Shown here: positions 1 through 9,522 of the stretch, one piece after another
Layout of the letters: each line of letters begins with the position of its first letter
How positions within the stretch are numbered: the stretch's first letter is position 1
DNA from: Cohnella lubricantis
GTDB lineage: Bacteria; Bacillota; Bacilli; Paenibacillales; Paenibacillaceae
NCBI RefSeq assembly: GCF_014212015.1
Contig: NZ_JACJVN010000053.1
Location: 1 to 64,000 of the forward strand
DNA length: 64,000 nucleotides
Direction: 5' to 3'
Program-made: the position numbers and the translations under genes
The notes under the pieces: model-generated
What the model was told of the DNA's origin: nothing
The model's input: the letters and a program-made list of their open reading frames with translations, nothing else
Databases searched by the model: none

Positions 1-2
1 GC

Positions 3-233
3 GGCGCTGCAGCGCCGCAAGGCGATGGCGCGCAGCGGCATGCCGGCGGCAGCGGCAATGGCAGCGGCGGCCCAGGCGGAAGCCGCTGGGGCGGCAAGAA
101 CCGGCGCCGCGGCGGGTTCCACGGCAAGCCGAACCGGCCGCGGCCCGAAGGCGGACCGCGGCCCGAGAACGGGCGCCGTCCGGATAACGGGCAATCCGGC
201 TCCGGATCCAGCGGTGGAGCGGAACGGACTTAA
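3..233 (+). CDS. C-terminal tail of a probable DEAD-box RNA helicase (partial)
   Basis: Only the last 76 codons lie in the window and the start is off the left edge. The reading frame ending in TAA at 231 encodes a low-complexity tail rich in Gly, Arg, Asn, Pro and Ser, with RGG-like and GGxR stretches (SRWGGKNRRRGG, PRPEGGPRP). Such basic Gly-rich tails bind RNA and are typical of DEAD-box helicases of the CshA/DeaD type in Firmicutes. No helicase motif is visible, so the family call is an inference from composition alone. Another RNA-binding protein with an RGG tail is possible. A bidirectional hairpin follows within 15 bp of the stop, which supports this frame as the real gene end. Confidence 0.45.
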   Translation, partial: GAAAPQGDGAQRHAGGSGNGSGGPGGSRWGGKNRRRGGFHGKPNRPRPEGGPRPENGRRPDNGQSGSGSSGGAERT

Positions 234-246
234 TAGATTGACAAAA

Positions 247-291
247 ACAAACAGCGGCGCAAGAGGAATGATCCTCTGAGCCGCTGTTTGT
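247..291. terminator. Bidirectional Rho-independent terminator
   Basis: A 12-bp perfect stem (ACAAACAGCGGC at 247-258 with its complement at 280-291) encloses a nested hairpin (262-277). It lies between the convergent helicase-tail gene and nadK. T-rich sequence is present on the minus-strand exit and A-rich sequence precedes it on the plus strand, so it can serve both genes. Confidence 0.75.
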
Positions 292-299
292 CGTTCCGC

Positions 300-1127
300 T
301 TACTTCTTCCGCTTCCACGAGGCGCTCGAATCGTTCTGGTCGAAGCCGATGAACGCCTCCCGCACGCGGTTCCAGAACGGGAATGGCCGATACCGGGCGA
401 ATCGGACCTTCTCGTCGGCGACGGTGCAGATGATCGAGCGAACCTCGTCGAACTGCATGACGAGATGGTCGATGCCAATCGCCAGCGGCTCTTCGGGAGC
501 GGTCACGATGTCGCAGTGGTGGTGCTTCGGCAGAATGATCGACGAGCCCAGCGTCCGATAGACGCGGTTGTTGATCGAGGCGATCTCGGCGATCTGCAGC
601 GCTTCTAGCGACGGATGAATGATCGAGCCGTTCACGCTCTTATTGTAGCCGGTGCTGCCCGTCGGCGTGGATACGACGATGCCGTCGCCCCGGAACATCT
701 CGAACGGTTCGTCGTTGATGTTGAGTTGGGCGACAAGCGTCCCTTCCACGCTCTTCAAGGTGAATTCGTTCAGCGCCAGATATACGTTCGTGCCGCTGTC
801 GGTAATAATCTCCACGCGCAGAAGCGGATAGCTGACCGTCGTGGGCTCCATCTTGGCCATCAGCTCGACCAGCTCGGGGAGCTCGTCCTTCTGCCAGTCG
901 GCGTAGAACCCTAAGTGGCCGGTATGGACGCCGACGAACGCCAAGGAGTCGACGTGATCCCGGTAACGATGGAAGGCTTGCAGAAGCGTGCCGTCGCCGC
1001 CGATGGACAGCACGATATCGGGAGCTTGATCATCCCGCGTTAATCCGCGCTCCTTCGCCATCGTATGGAATTGCTCCGCCAGCTCGCGGGATAACCGGTC
1101 TCCCCGGTCCAGCAATGCGTACTTCAA
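300..1127 (-). CDS. nadK: NAD kinase
   Basis: This is a cytoplasmic ATP-NAD kinase that makes NADP from NAD. The 275-residue protein starts KYALLDRGDR-like, as Bacillus NadK does. It carries the GGDGT motif (residues 43-47) in SIGGDGTLLQAF, the NE motif in ALNEFTL and the Gly-rich TPTGSTGYNKSVNGS substrate loop. The frame is open further upstream to 1190, but a TTG at 1125-1127 lies 8 nt after AAGGAG and gives the normal family length, so I chose it. It converges with the partial gene at the left edge and shares that gene's terminator. I see no operon partner in the same orientation immediately downstream. Confidence 0.92.
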   Translation of the reverse strand: MKYALLDRGDRLSRELAEQFHTMAKERGLTRDDQAPDIVLSIGGDGTLLQAFHRYRDHVDSLAFVGVHTGHLGFYADWQKDELPELVELMAKMEPTTVSYPLLRVEIITDSGTNVYLALNEFTLKSVEGTLVAQLNINDEPFEMFRGDGIVVSTPTGSTGYNKSVNGSIIHPSLEALQIAEIASINNRVYRTLGSSIILPKHHHCDIVTAPEEPLAIGIDHLVMQFDEVRSIICTVADEKVRFARYRPFPFWNRVREAFIGFDQNDSSASWKRKK

Positions 1128-1279
1128 GTTGCTGCTCCTTCCGTAGCCGTAGCCTGCCGGCAGCTCTCCAGCTAGGAGACTGTGCGGCATTCGGCCTGTT
1201 CACGAATTGTCACTTCAAATCATACCCCAACCCGCCCGGCGAAAACAATGCCCGAATGCCGCCGCGGCCACTGGCACGT

Positions 1280-2428
1280 TCAGGAAGCGGAGTACAGCAG
1301 CGGCCACAGCAGGTAGACTAGCAGCACCGCCATCCCGGCGTGAAGGAGCCGCGCCCGCAGGAACGGACCGTAGCGCCAGCTCGTGCGGCTCATTAATCCC
1401 GCCACCTGCGCGTGCACGGACAGGCCGCCCCACGACAGCACGAAGGCGGCAGCGGCGACGCGGTCGATCAGCGGCGGAAGCGCACCCGAAGCCGCCGCTG
1501 CGCCCGCGCCGGCTTCAGCGGCGCCCCGGGAGCCAAGCGTCACTTCGAATGTGCCGCTGACGAGCGCATCGCTCAGATGAGGGGAAGCGCCGGCGGCATG
1601 AAGCGCTAGCGTGAACAGATGGCGAAGCCCGCCGAGCAGCCCGCTATGGATGAGCAGCTCCAGCGTCGCCGAGAAGAAGACGACCAGCCCGCCGACGACG
1701 ATCATCAGCTGCAGCGAGGACTTCAGCGAATCCTGCAGCATCGTCGCGAACGTTCGGCCGTCCGCTTGCCTCGCCTCATACATGGCGGCGAACGCTTCGC
1801 GGATGCGGCCGCCGGGACGGCGCCGGCCGGCAGCCGGCGAACCGCTTGAATCTGCGCCGGTCATTTGCTCCCCGCGCCCGGTCCATCTAAGCAGCATGCC
1901 GAGCAGCATGGCGCCGCCGTAATGGGCGGCGATCAGCACCGGCACGATGTCTGCCCGGCCGAAGAAGCCGATGCAGACAGCCCCGATCAAGAAGATCGGG
2001 TCAGAAGATGTCGTCATGGCGACCAGCCGCTCGCCTTCGCCGCGATTCAGCAGCTTGCTCTCCATGAGGCGCGAAGTCAGCCTCGCGCCGACCGGATAAC
2101 CGGACGCGAAGCCCATCGCGACGACGAAGCCGCCTGCGCCGGGAATGCGGAACAGCGGCCGCATGAGCGGATCGAGCAGCCTGCCGGTCAAGTGAACGAT
2201 GCCGAAGCCAAGCAGCAGCTCCGATAAGACGAAGAAGGGGAACAAGGCGGGAAAGAGCACTTCCCACCAGACAGCCAACCCTTTAAGGGATGCATCCAGC
2301 GCGACTTCCGGCATGGCAAGGGCCAGCCCGCCGATCAAGGCGATCGCCGTGCCAATCGTTAGAGCGGCTAGCCAGCCGTTCAGCCGGGAGAGCCGATTCG
2401 GGCGGATGGGTGCTGCGGGCGTGCGCAT
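1280..2428 (-). CDS. ylbJ: Sporulation integral membrane protein YlbJ
   Basis: This is a polytopic membrane protein of the nucleoside-recognition/YlbJ family. In Bacillus, YlbJ is made in the mother cell under sigma E and is needed for spore cortex formation. Visible features are a first membrane segment near residues 20-45, the family-typical LFPALFPFFVLSELLLGFG segment, the GFASGYPVGARL motif and a TTSSDPIFLIGAV segment, followed by further C-terminal membrane spans. A Ser/Arg-rich loop of about 30 residues interrupts the middle. The ATG at 2426-2428 has GGAG nine bases upstream. An ATG five codons earlier and an earlier TTG are also open. No gene precedes it in the same orientation. Confidence 0.85.
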   Translation of the reverse strand: MRTPAAPIRPNRLSRLNGWLAALTIGTAIALIGGLALAMPEVALDASLKGLAVWWEVLFPALFPFFVLSELLLGFGIVHLTGRLLDPLMRPLFRIPGAGGFVVAMGFASGYPVGARLTSRLMESKLLNRGEGERLVAMTTSSDPIFLIGAVCIGFFGRADIVPVLIAAHYGGAMLLGMLLRWTGRGEQMTGADSSGSPAAGRRRPGGRIREAFAAMYEARQADGRTFATMLQDSLKSSLQLMIVVGGLVVFFSATLELLIHSGLLGGLRHLFTLALHAAGASPHLSDALVSGTFEVTLGSRGAAEAGAGAAAASGALPPLIDRVAAAAFVLSWGGLSVHAQVAGLMSRTSWRYGPFLRARLLHAGMAVLLVYLLWPLLYSAS

Positions 2429-2550
2429 GCGGTCACACTCCATTTCTCGATTGAAGCCTCTCTTGTCCAATATATGAGCCGTCCGCTTCGTTCTTGCCGG
2501 GGCTTTTTTTGCAATCGGTTACAATTGTGGTGCGCGCGCCTTGTATGTTG

Positions 2551-2559
2551 TGATACAAT
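2551..2559 (+). promoter_or_regulatory. Extended -10 promoter element
   Basis: TGATACAAT matches the extended -10 pattern TGnTAnnnT, with no good -35. It lies about 30 bp before the small ORF at 2594 and reads away from ylbJ. Confidence 0.35.
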
Positions 2560-2593
2560 CAAAGGGAATAAGCCCATAAAGCGAGGGATGAAG

Positions 2594-2680
2594 ATGGCGG
2601 CGGTCGTGGCAGGTTTTCTCGTATGCGCTTTCGTCTTTGTGATCCGTGAATCGTTGGCAGGAACCGAGGAAGATTGGTAG
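2594..2680 (+). CDS. Possible small single-span membrane peptide
   Basis: This 28-codon ORF encodes one hydrophobic helix (AAVVAGFLVCAFVFVI) followed by a short acidic tail ending GTEEDW. GCGAGGG sits six bases before the chosen ATG, and another ATG lies two codons upstream. An extended -10 element lies in front and a clear terminator (2718-2739) follows 38 bp after the stop, so the unit has the shape of a tiny monocistronic gene. I do not recognise a family. Hydrophobic small ORFs also arise by chance, so this stays tentative. Confidence 0.4.
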   Translation: MAAVVAGFLVCAFVFVIRESLAGTEEDW

Positions 2681-2717
2681 ACCCGCGTCTTTGCTGATTC
2701 GAACCTACTCATACTTG

Positions 2718-2739
2718 AGGCCCTTCGGGGCCTTTTTTG
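2718..2739 (+). terminator. Rho-independent terminator
   Basis: AGGCCC and GGGCCT form a 6-bp GC-rich stem with a TTCG loop and are followed by a run of T. It lies between the small ORF and the globin gene. Confidence 0.75.
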
Positions 2740-2791
2740 CTTTTTCCGACACTAGGCTGGCCAACCTCTTCGCCGTCTGAAGTTCCGGTTG

Positions 2792-2800
2792 TGCTATAAT
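2792..2800 (+). promoter_or_regulatory. Extended -10 promoter for the globin gene
   Basis: TGCTATAAT is a perfect extended -10 (TGnTATAAT), 68 bp before the chosen TTG start of the globin. No convincing -35 hexamer is seen, which is usual for extended -10 promoters. Confidence 0.55.
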
Positions 2801-2867
2801 GAATTAGCGTCAAACCGACGGCGGTCCATGGCGTTCTTGAGGCCGTCTGATGAGGAGGCTGCGTCAA

Positions 2868-3239
2868 TTGAATTTCAACACGATATACGAAGCTGCAGGA
2901 GGAGCGTCCGCGATTCGCGACTTGGTGGAGCGCTTCTATCCGAAAGTGCAGGAGCATCCGCTTCTGGCGCCGTTGTTCCCGGAAGACATTCGCCCGGTGA
3001 TGGAGAAGCAGGTGCAGTTCCTGACGCAATTCTTCGGAGGACCGAGCTTGTATTCCGATGCGCACGGACATCCAATGATGCGCGCCCGGCATATGAGATT
3101 TCCGATTACGCAGGAGAGGGCCGAGGCATGGCTGGACTGCATGAGACGAGCCCTTGCCGAGACGGAGCTCTCTGAAGAACTGCAAGCCATTATGCTGGAT
3201 CGGTTGTCCGGCCCGGCCTTTCATTTCATGAACAGCTGA
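2868..3239 (+). CDS. Group II truncated haemoglobin (YjbI/GlbO type)
   Basis: This small haem protein of 123 residues probably handles O2, NO or reactive oxygen in the cytoplasm. It has the truncated-globin fold signatures: YEAAGGASAIRDLVERFYPKV at the N terminus, the HPLLAPLFP segment, QVQFLTQFFGGPSLYSD and the proximal-His region GHPMMRARHMRFPIT. The FGGP and RARH-FPI elements are typical of group II (HbO-like) proteins such as B. subtilis YjbI. The TTG at 2868 lies nine bases after GAGGAGG, whereas the ATG at 2850 overlaps that ribosome site, so TTG was chosen. The next gene begins 55 bp downstream. Confidence 0.85.
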   Translation: MNFNTIYEAAGGASAIRDLVERFYPKVQEHPLLAPLFPEDIRPVMEKQVQFLTQFFGGPSLYSDAHGHPMMRARHMRFPITQERAEAWLDCMRRALAETELSEELQAIMLDRLSGPAFHFMNS

Positions 3240-3294
3240 CAATGACGATAGGGCAATCCTTTATTTTGAAGAGACTGCCATGGGAGGACTCGGA

Positions 3295-3993
3295 ATGGAT
3301 CCGTTATTTCAAATCCAAATAACTTGCTTATGCTGCGGCTTCGAATTCTCGACTTCCCGGGTTCGTCCGAGCTTGAAGCGGGCCACTCGAACAGATACGG
3401 ACTTCTGCTCTTACTTCGGCGTGGCCAATCCCGACTTCTATGTCGTTCGGGTATGTCCATCCTGCGGTTATGCTTCGACTGAGAACTCAAGCGATCGCCT
3501 GACCGACAAGCAGAAGCAAGCGTACTTAGATCAGATTGGGAAAATGTGGTCTGCGCGCGATTACGGCGGAGAGCGCACGTTGGAAGAGGCTTTGGCGTGC
3601 TACAAGCTGGCCCTGTTGTCAGCTCAAGCCGTAGAGGAGAACGATCGGCTGATCGCAAGCTTGCTGCACCATATCGCTTGGTTATACCGATATCAAGGCA
3701 ATGAAGGAATGGAATTAAAGTTTCTGCAGTTCGCACTGGATTCTTACATACAAGCTTATCAGACGGAGAGAGATGCGGATAAGAATGCTCGGCTGCTGTA
3801 CTTGATCGGCGAGCTGCACCGCAGAACCGGGAACTATCATGAAGCGGTCCGCTGGTTCACGCGCGTTATTCACGATAAGAGCATTACCGATGCGGCCATG
3901 ATTCGCGCGTCGCGGGAGCAGTGGACACAGATCCGGGAGGATCTGACCGCCGCCGGAGCGGAATTGCCGGAGGAGATGACGAACGGCGCTTGA
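3295..3993 (+). CDS. DUF2225 protein with N-terminal zinc ribbon and TPR-like helices
   Basis: This cytoplasmic protein of 232 residues matches the DUF2225 pattern. Its N-terminal metal-binding region has two Cys pairs (CLCCGFEF and VCPSCGYA) flanking a conserved DFCSYFGVANPDFYVVRVCP stretch. The remainder is helical and TPR-like, with AWLYRYQGNEGMELKFLQFAL and LLYLIGELHRRTGNYHEAVRWFTRVI repeats. The function is unknown; the layout suggests a protein-interaction module. The ATG at 3295 was preferred because GGAGG lies eight bases upstream, while the in-frame ATG at 3280 has no good site. An inverted repeat (GAACGGCGC/GCGCCGTTC) at the stop has no T-tract. Confidence 0.75.
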   Translation: MDPLFQIQITCLCCGFEFSTSRVRPSLKRATRTDTDFCSYFGVANPDFYVVRVCPSCGYASTENSSDRLTDKQKQAYLDQIGKMWSARDYGGERTLEEALACYKLALLSAQAVEENDRLIASLLHHIAWLYRYQGNEGMELKFLQFALDSYIQAYQTERDADKNARLLYLIGELHRRTGNYHEAVRWFTRVIHDKSITDAAMIRASREQWTQIREDLTAAGAELPEEMTNGA

Positions 3994-4044
3994 TAGGCGC
4001 CGTTCCTCGTTAGATTATGATCAGTTACATGGGAGCCTTCGAAT

Positions 4045-4287
4045 TCAGGAGCGCCGTCTAAGCGGCTTGTCCGACATCAGGTAGTCGCCGTCCGCATCCA
4101 CGAACTGCACCCGCGTGTGGCAGCACGGGAAGACGACGGGGCGTTTGCGCAACCCGCCGCGGAGATCGTTGATCTCTTCGGGCTTCATCGGCAGCCGGAC
4201 GTGGGAGTTGCCGCAGAAGGGACACTCCAGCGCGTAGACTTCGTTCATCTGAATATCGTAAGGCAAACTGTTCTGGAATGGGATCAT
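4045..4287 (-). CDS. Hypothetical protein with CPFCG/CC zinc-ribbon-like pairs
   Basis: The product is 80 residues and unrecognised beyond a likely metal-binding ribbon: CPFCGNSHVRLPMK near residue 20 and FPCCHTRVQF near residue 55. The N terminus is MIPFQNSLPYDIQMNEVYAL and the C terminus is basic. The ATG at 4285-4287 lies ten bases after GGAGG; longer starts would need a poor ribosome site. It is divergent from pepF, with 111 bp between the two starts. Confidence 0.6.
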   Translation of the reverse strand: MIPFQNSLPYDIQMNEVYALECPFCGNSHVRLPMKPEEINDLRGGLRKRPVVFPCCHTRVQFVDADGDYLMSDKPLRRRS

Positions 4288-4398
4288 AGCGGGAACGCCT
4301 CCGTTCGCAAAGCTCATCTTACGATACAACAGTTGTTCCCGGTAACGCAATGTTGTAGCATTTAATTCAGATTAGTTGAAGAGAGGATGAGGACCGTC

Positions 4399-6189
<1,791 letters not shown>

Positions 6190-6273
6190 GCAACCGCGCC
6201 GTAACCGGCCGCGGACGTGTTAGGAACTGCAGGTACGCATTCGCCTCCGCAACCGAATTCATTTCGCTTAATG

Positions 6274-6318
6274 CGCCGCTTCTCACTGTTCGAGTGAGAG
6301 CGGCGTATTGGCGTTTTT
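6274..6318 (+). terminator. Probable terminator of pepF
   Basis: CGCCGCTTCTCACT pairs with AGTGAGAGCGGCG, with one bulge and a GTTCG loop. A T5 run follows nine bases later, so spacing is not ideal. The rest of the 6190-6472 gap is AT-rich and may hold the promoter of the next gene, but no clear hexamer pair was found. Confidence 0.55.
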
Positions 6319-6472
6319 ACAGCATGTTCTTTATGACATCATTTTCTTTATTTATATGATGTGACAAAATAAGACAAAAAGATTGAAAAATTCTAATTAT
6401 AGTCATATAATAGTTCTCAAGTTCCATAATATTTCCAAGTTATCCCTTAAATGAGACCTGAGGAGGAGAATG

Positions 6473-6877
6473 ATGAGCTGGGACATGGTACCATTGGCCA
6501 GGCAAGTCGATGCAGCGCTCCAAGAGATGGCAGAAGAATTAAAGGGAATGTTTGCGGGAACGATCGTTTTCCAAATTCGCAACGATGCGGTGGGCAAGTT
6601 TGGCATTCGCCATCTGCCGTTGGAATGCGAGGAGCGGGAATCGGACAACTCTTCTTCGGCGGGAGGGCTTTCGGCTGAACAAGTTGAGAAGCTGCGGCGG
6701 ATGGCGGTTGAGGCACTCGTACATAAGAAGAGCTGGACGCACGGCGAGATTACTTATGACTTCTTGTTAAAGCAAGGCAAAGTGAATTTAAGCGTTCAAT
6801 TCGAATCGAATTACAACATGGCGAATCTGATGTTCCGGTTGTCTCCGAAGCGCCGAGACCGGCGCGAAGCCAACTGA
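6473..6877 (+). CDS. Hypothetical cytoplasmic protein
   Basis: The product is 134 residues and I do not recognise a family. It is soluble and mixed alpha/beta by appearance: an N-terminal helix (LARQVDAALQEMAEELKGMFAG), a strand (TIVFQIRND), an acidic Ser-rich linker (ERESDNSSSAGG), then a helix and paired strands (EITYDFLLKQGKVNLSVQFES) before a basic C terminus. Two ATGs are adjacent; the second, six bases after AGGAGG, is the better start. It converges with the permease gene and the two share the terminator at 6910-6946. Confidence 0.6.
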   Translation: MSWDMVPLARQVDAALQEMAEELKGMFAGTIVFQIRNDAVGKFGIRHLPLECEERESDNSSSAGGLSAEQVEKLRRMAVEALVHKKSWTHGEITYDFLLKQGKVNLSVQFESNYNMANLMFRLSPKRRDRREAN

Positions 6878-6909
6878 ACGGGACGGAGCAGAACATAATA
6901 GAGAACAGA

Positions 6910-6946
6910 ACAAAGCCGGCTGCCGCTTCTGCGGTGCCGGCTTTGT
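6910..6946. terminator. Bidirectional terminator
   Basis: An 11-bp perfect stem (ACAAAGCCGGC/GCCGGCTTTGT) encloses a nested CCGC-TTCT-GCGG hairpin. It lies between the convergent genes ending at 6877 and 7049. Confidence 0.7.
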
Positions 6947-7048
6947 TGCAGACAAGCGACTAAGTGCGCATATGTATTATGCAGGAGGAGCATTCGAACC
7001 GAATGAGGAGTTAGGTTGAACTGGGACTAATTCCATCGCTGGCGCCGC

Positions 7049-8134
7049 TCAGATCCAGCCCATCCGTTCGAAGATGTGGGAGCCGATCAGCACGAGCCAA
7101 GCGGTCAGGAGCCCGAAGTAGATGACGAATTTGGTTCGGAACGTGGACAGCATCATGAGCGCTCCTTTCAAGTCCATCATGGGTCCGAAGACAAGGAAGG
7201 ACAGAAGCGCTCCGGGCGGAAATAAGTGATCGAACGAGACGGCGACGAAGGCGTCGGCAGTGGAACACAAGGACAGAAGGAAAGCGAAGGCCATCATGAA
7301 CAGGTGGGAAATCAAGTCGTTGCCTGCGACAGCGGCGAACGTGTCCTGGCTGACGACGTTCTGTACGGCTGCAGTGATGAGCGCTCCGATGAGCAGATAT
7401 TTGCTCATGTCCAACATATCCTCCGCGGCATGCTGCGGAACGCCGGTCAGCCAGCCGCGCCAGCCTCCGCGGGACGAAGCGTGGCGGTGATGGTGCCCGT
7501 GGCTGTGGCCGTGATCGTGACTATGTCCATGCTCATGATGATGATGATGTCCATGCGAATGCCCGTGCCCATGGTATCCATGAGCGTCAAACGGCCCAAT
7601 TCCGGCCGTTCCGCCGCCCTTCGGCTCCCGAAGCGGGCTGCGAGTGAGCAGGATAGTCAGCATTAACCCGAGCGCGACTGTTACCAGGAAGGCCAGCCCG
7701 AACCGGGCATAGGCAAGACGGGGATCGTCCCGGAAGGCGACGAGCGTCGAGACGATGACGATTGGATTAAGGATCGGTCCTGCCGCCATATAGACGATGC
7801 CGATATAGGCGGGCAAGCCTTTGCGCAGAAGTCTGCGGACGATGGGGATCATGCCGCACTCGCATAGCGGAAGAGCCAGCCCCAGCAAGCTTCCGAAGAA
7901 GACGCCGTACAGCTTGCGGCGCGGAGCGAAGCGTTCGATAAGCCGATCAGACATGTATTTCTCGATCAAAGCGGAGACGATGGAGCCGAGCGCCAGATAA
8001 GGAAGCGCATCTAGCATAATATCCGCGAATGTGCGGAGGAAGGGCAGCATCCATTCCTGATGCGCGCGCCACAGAATAAAGGCGAAGACAACGCCGACAG
8101 CCGCCGTCGTCACCCGGAGCCTGACGATCGTCAA
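7049..8134 (-). CDS. DUF318/YraQ-type permease with His-rich cytoplasmic loop
   Basis: This is a polytopic membrane transporter of 361 residues in the ArsP/YraQ permease family (UPF0718-like). The two halves each contain the family signature: LALPLCECGMIPIVRRLLRKG with AAGPILNPIV, and LLSLCSTADAFVA with FLVFGPMMDLKGALMM. Between them, residues 185-218 contain 20 histidines in 34 positions (GHSHGHHHHH-type), which is likely to bind Zn, Ni or Co. The usual family substrates are organoarsenicals or unknown. The TTG at 8132-8134 was chosen because AAGGAAG lies nine bases upstream. It is divergent from the trpS leader. Substrate cannot be read from sequence. Confidence 0.8.
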   Translation of the reverse strand: MTIVRLRVTTAAVGVVFAFILWRAHQEWMLPFLRTFADIMLDALPYLALGSIVSALIEKYMSDRLIERFAPRRKLYGVFFGSLLGLALPLCECGMIPIVRRLLRKGLPAYIGIVYMAAGPILNPIVIVSTLVAFRDDPRLAYARFGLAFLVTVALGLMLTILLTRSPLREPKGGGTAGIGPFDAHGYHGHGHSHGHHHHHEHGHSHDHGHSHGHHHRHASSRGGWRGWLTGVPQHAAEDMLDMSKYLLIGALITAAVQNVVSQDTFAAVAGNDLISHLFMMAFAFLLSLCSTADAFVAVSFDHLFPPGALLSFLVFGPMMDLKGALMMLSTFRTKFVIYFGLLTAWLVLIGSHIFERMGWI

Positions 8135-8208
8135 CGAGGGTCACTTCCTTTTCACCGGAACTTCTCTAAGCGTATGCTTGACCATCGTCCGTGAGAACCC
8201 GTCCCAAG

Positions 8209-8236
8209 TTGACATGCGGGGTTTGAAGAGTATAAT
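8209..8236 (+). promoter_or_regulatory. Sigma-A promoter of the trpS T-box leader
   Basis: A perfect TTGACA (8209-8214) and a perfect TATAAT (8231-8236) are separated by 16 bp. Transcription should begin near 8243, at the start of the T-box leader. Confidence 0.85.
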
Positions 8237-8242
8237 GAATGT

Positions 8243-8490
8243 CAATAATGAACATGGCGATGAAGAGCTATAGTACGTCTTCGGGAATTGCTTGCAGAGA
8301 GCCGGTGGCAGGTGCGAACCGGTACAGCCCGATGTGCGGAAGTGGAGGCTTGGAGCCTGGAGCGGTCTCAATCGTTCCCGTCCGTTCCCCGTTACGGAAC
8401 TCAAGGCTTCTCCGGCGTTCGCGCCGGCGAGGCGAATAAGGGTGGCACCACGACCTCTTCGTCCCTTGGCGAAGGGGTCTTTTTGTTTTT
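8243..8490 (+). promoter_or_regulatory. T-box leader controlling trpS
   Basis: This untranslated leader of about 250 nt precedes tryptophanyl-tRNA synthetase. It contains the T-box core AAGGGTGGCACCACG (8437-8451), upstream stem I sequence with an AGAGAG element, and a terminal hairpin (GACCTCTTCG at 8452-8461 with CGAAGGGGTC at 8470-8479) followed by a T-rich run. In this class, uncharged cognate tRNA pairs with the leader and favours the antiterminator. A TGG triplet occurs in the expected specifier region near 8340, in keeping with tRNA-Trp, but I could not fold stem I to prove which TGG is read. Confidence 0.85.
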
Positions 8491-8523
8491 TTACCGAACA
8501 TTGGGATAAAGGTGGGTTCACAC

Positions 8524-9522
8524 ATGAGCGAGAAACTTCGCGTATTGTCGGGCATTCAATCCAGCGGGCGGCTGACGATCGGCAATTACATCGGAGCGAT
8601 GAAGAACTTCGTAGAGCTGCAGGATGAATACGACAGCTACTACATGATTGCGGACTTGCATGCCGTCACCGTGCCGCAGGATCCGGCGGATCTTCGGGAG
8701 CAGACCGAGATGGTCGCGGCGCTGTACGCGGCGGTAGGCATCGATCCGGCGAAGGCGGCAATCTTCGTGCAATCGCATGTGCATCAGCATGCTGAACTCG
8801 GCTGGCTGATGACGACGCTGTCGTACATGGGCGAGCTGGAGCGCATGACGCAGTTCAAGGACAAATCCGCGGGCAAGGATGCGGTTGGCGCGGGCTTGTT
8901 CGTCTATCCGCCGCTCATGGCGGCCGACATTCTGCTGTATCAAGCCCATCTGGTGCCGGTAGGCGACGACCAGAAGCAGCATTTGGAGCTGACGCGCGAC
9001 TTGGCAGGCCGCTTCAACCATCGGTACGGCGAGACGTTCCGGGTGCCGGAGCCGTTCATTCCGAAGTCTGGCGCCCGGATTATGTCGCTTGACGATGCTT
9101 CCAACAAGATGAGCAAGAGCAGTCCGCTCGCGGGAAGCTACATCGCCATGCTGGATGAGCCGGACGTCATTCGCAAGAAGATTGCCCGCGCCAAGACGGA
9201 CACGGGCATGGGAATTGTGTTCGATCCTCAGAATAAGCCGGAGATCAGCAATCTGATGACAATCTACGCGAGCTGCGCGGGGATTACGCTGGATGAGGTT
9301 CAAGCCCGCTATGAGGGCCAAGGCTATGGAGCGTTCAAGAAGGACTTGGCCGAGCAGGTGGTCGCCATGCTCGAACCTATGCAGAAGAAGTATGCTGAGA
9401 TCCGCTCGTCGGGCGCGATCCATGACATTCTGCGAGACGGAGCGGAGAAGGCTGCCTCCATCGCCGAGAAGACGATACGCCAAGTCAAAGAGACGATGGG
9501 CTTCCTGTCGCCCCGGAACTAG
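8524..9522 (+). CDS. trpS: Tryptophanyl-tRNA synthetase
   Basis: This class I aminoacyl-tRNA synthetase of 332 residues charges tRNA-Trp. It begins VLSGIQSSGRLTIGNYIGAM, which contains the HIGH-equivalent GNYIGAM. It also carries the Trp/ATP-site segment FVYPPLMAADILLYQAHLVPVGDDQKQHLELTRD, and the KMSKS loop is exact at residues 195-199. The ATG at 8524 follows AAAGGTGGG; a GTG four codons earlier is inside that ribosome site. Expression is controlled by the T-box leader in front. Its stop codon overlaps the stop of a small convergent gene by four bases. Confidence 0.97.
   Translation: MSEKLRVLSGIQSSGRLTIGNYIGAMKNFVELQDEYDSYYMIADLHAVTVPQDPADLREQTEMVAALYAAVGIDPAKAAIFVQSHVHQHAELGWLMTTLSYMGELERMTQFKDKSAGKDAVGAGLFVYPPLMAADILLYQAHLVPVGDDQKQHLELTRDLAGRFNHRYGETFRVPEPFIPKSGARIMSLDDASNKMSKSSPLAGSYIAMLDEPDVIRKKIARAKTDTGMGIVFDPQNKPEISNLMTIYASCAGITLDEVQARYEGQGYGAFKKDLAEQVVAMLEPMQKKYAEIRSSGAIHDILRDGAEKAASIAEKTIRQVKETMGFLSPRN

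Noticed and set aside
25-279. An 84-codon plus-strand ORF (Ala/Arg-rich) at the left edge
   Set aside because: It is in a different frame from the RGG-tail reading that ends at the stop next to the terminator, and runs through the terminator hairpin itself.
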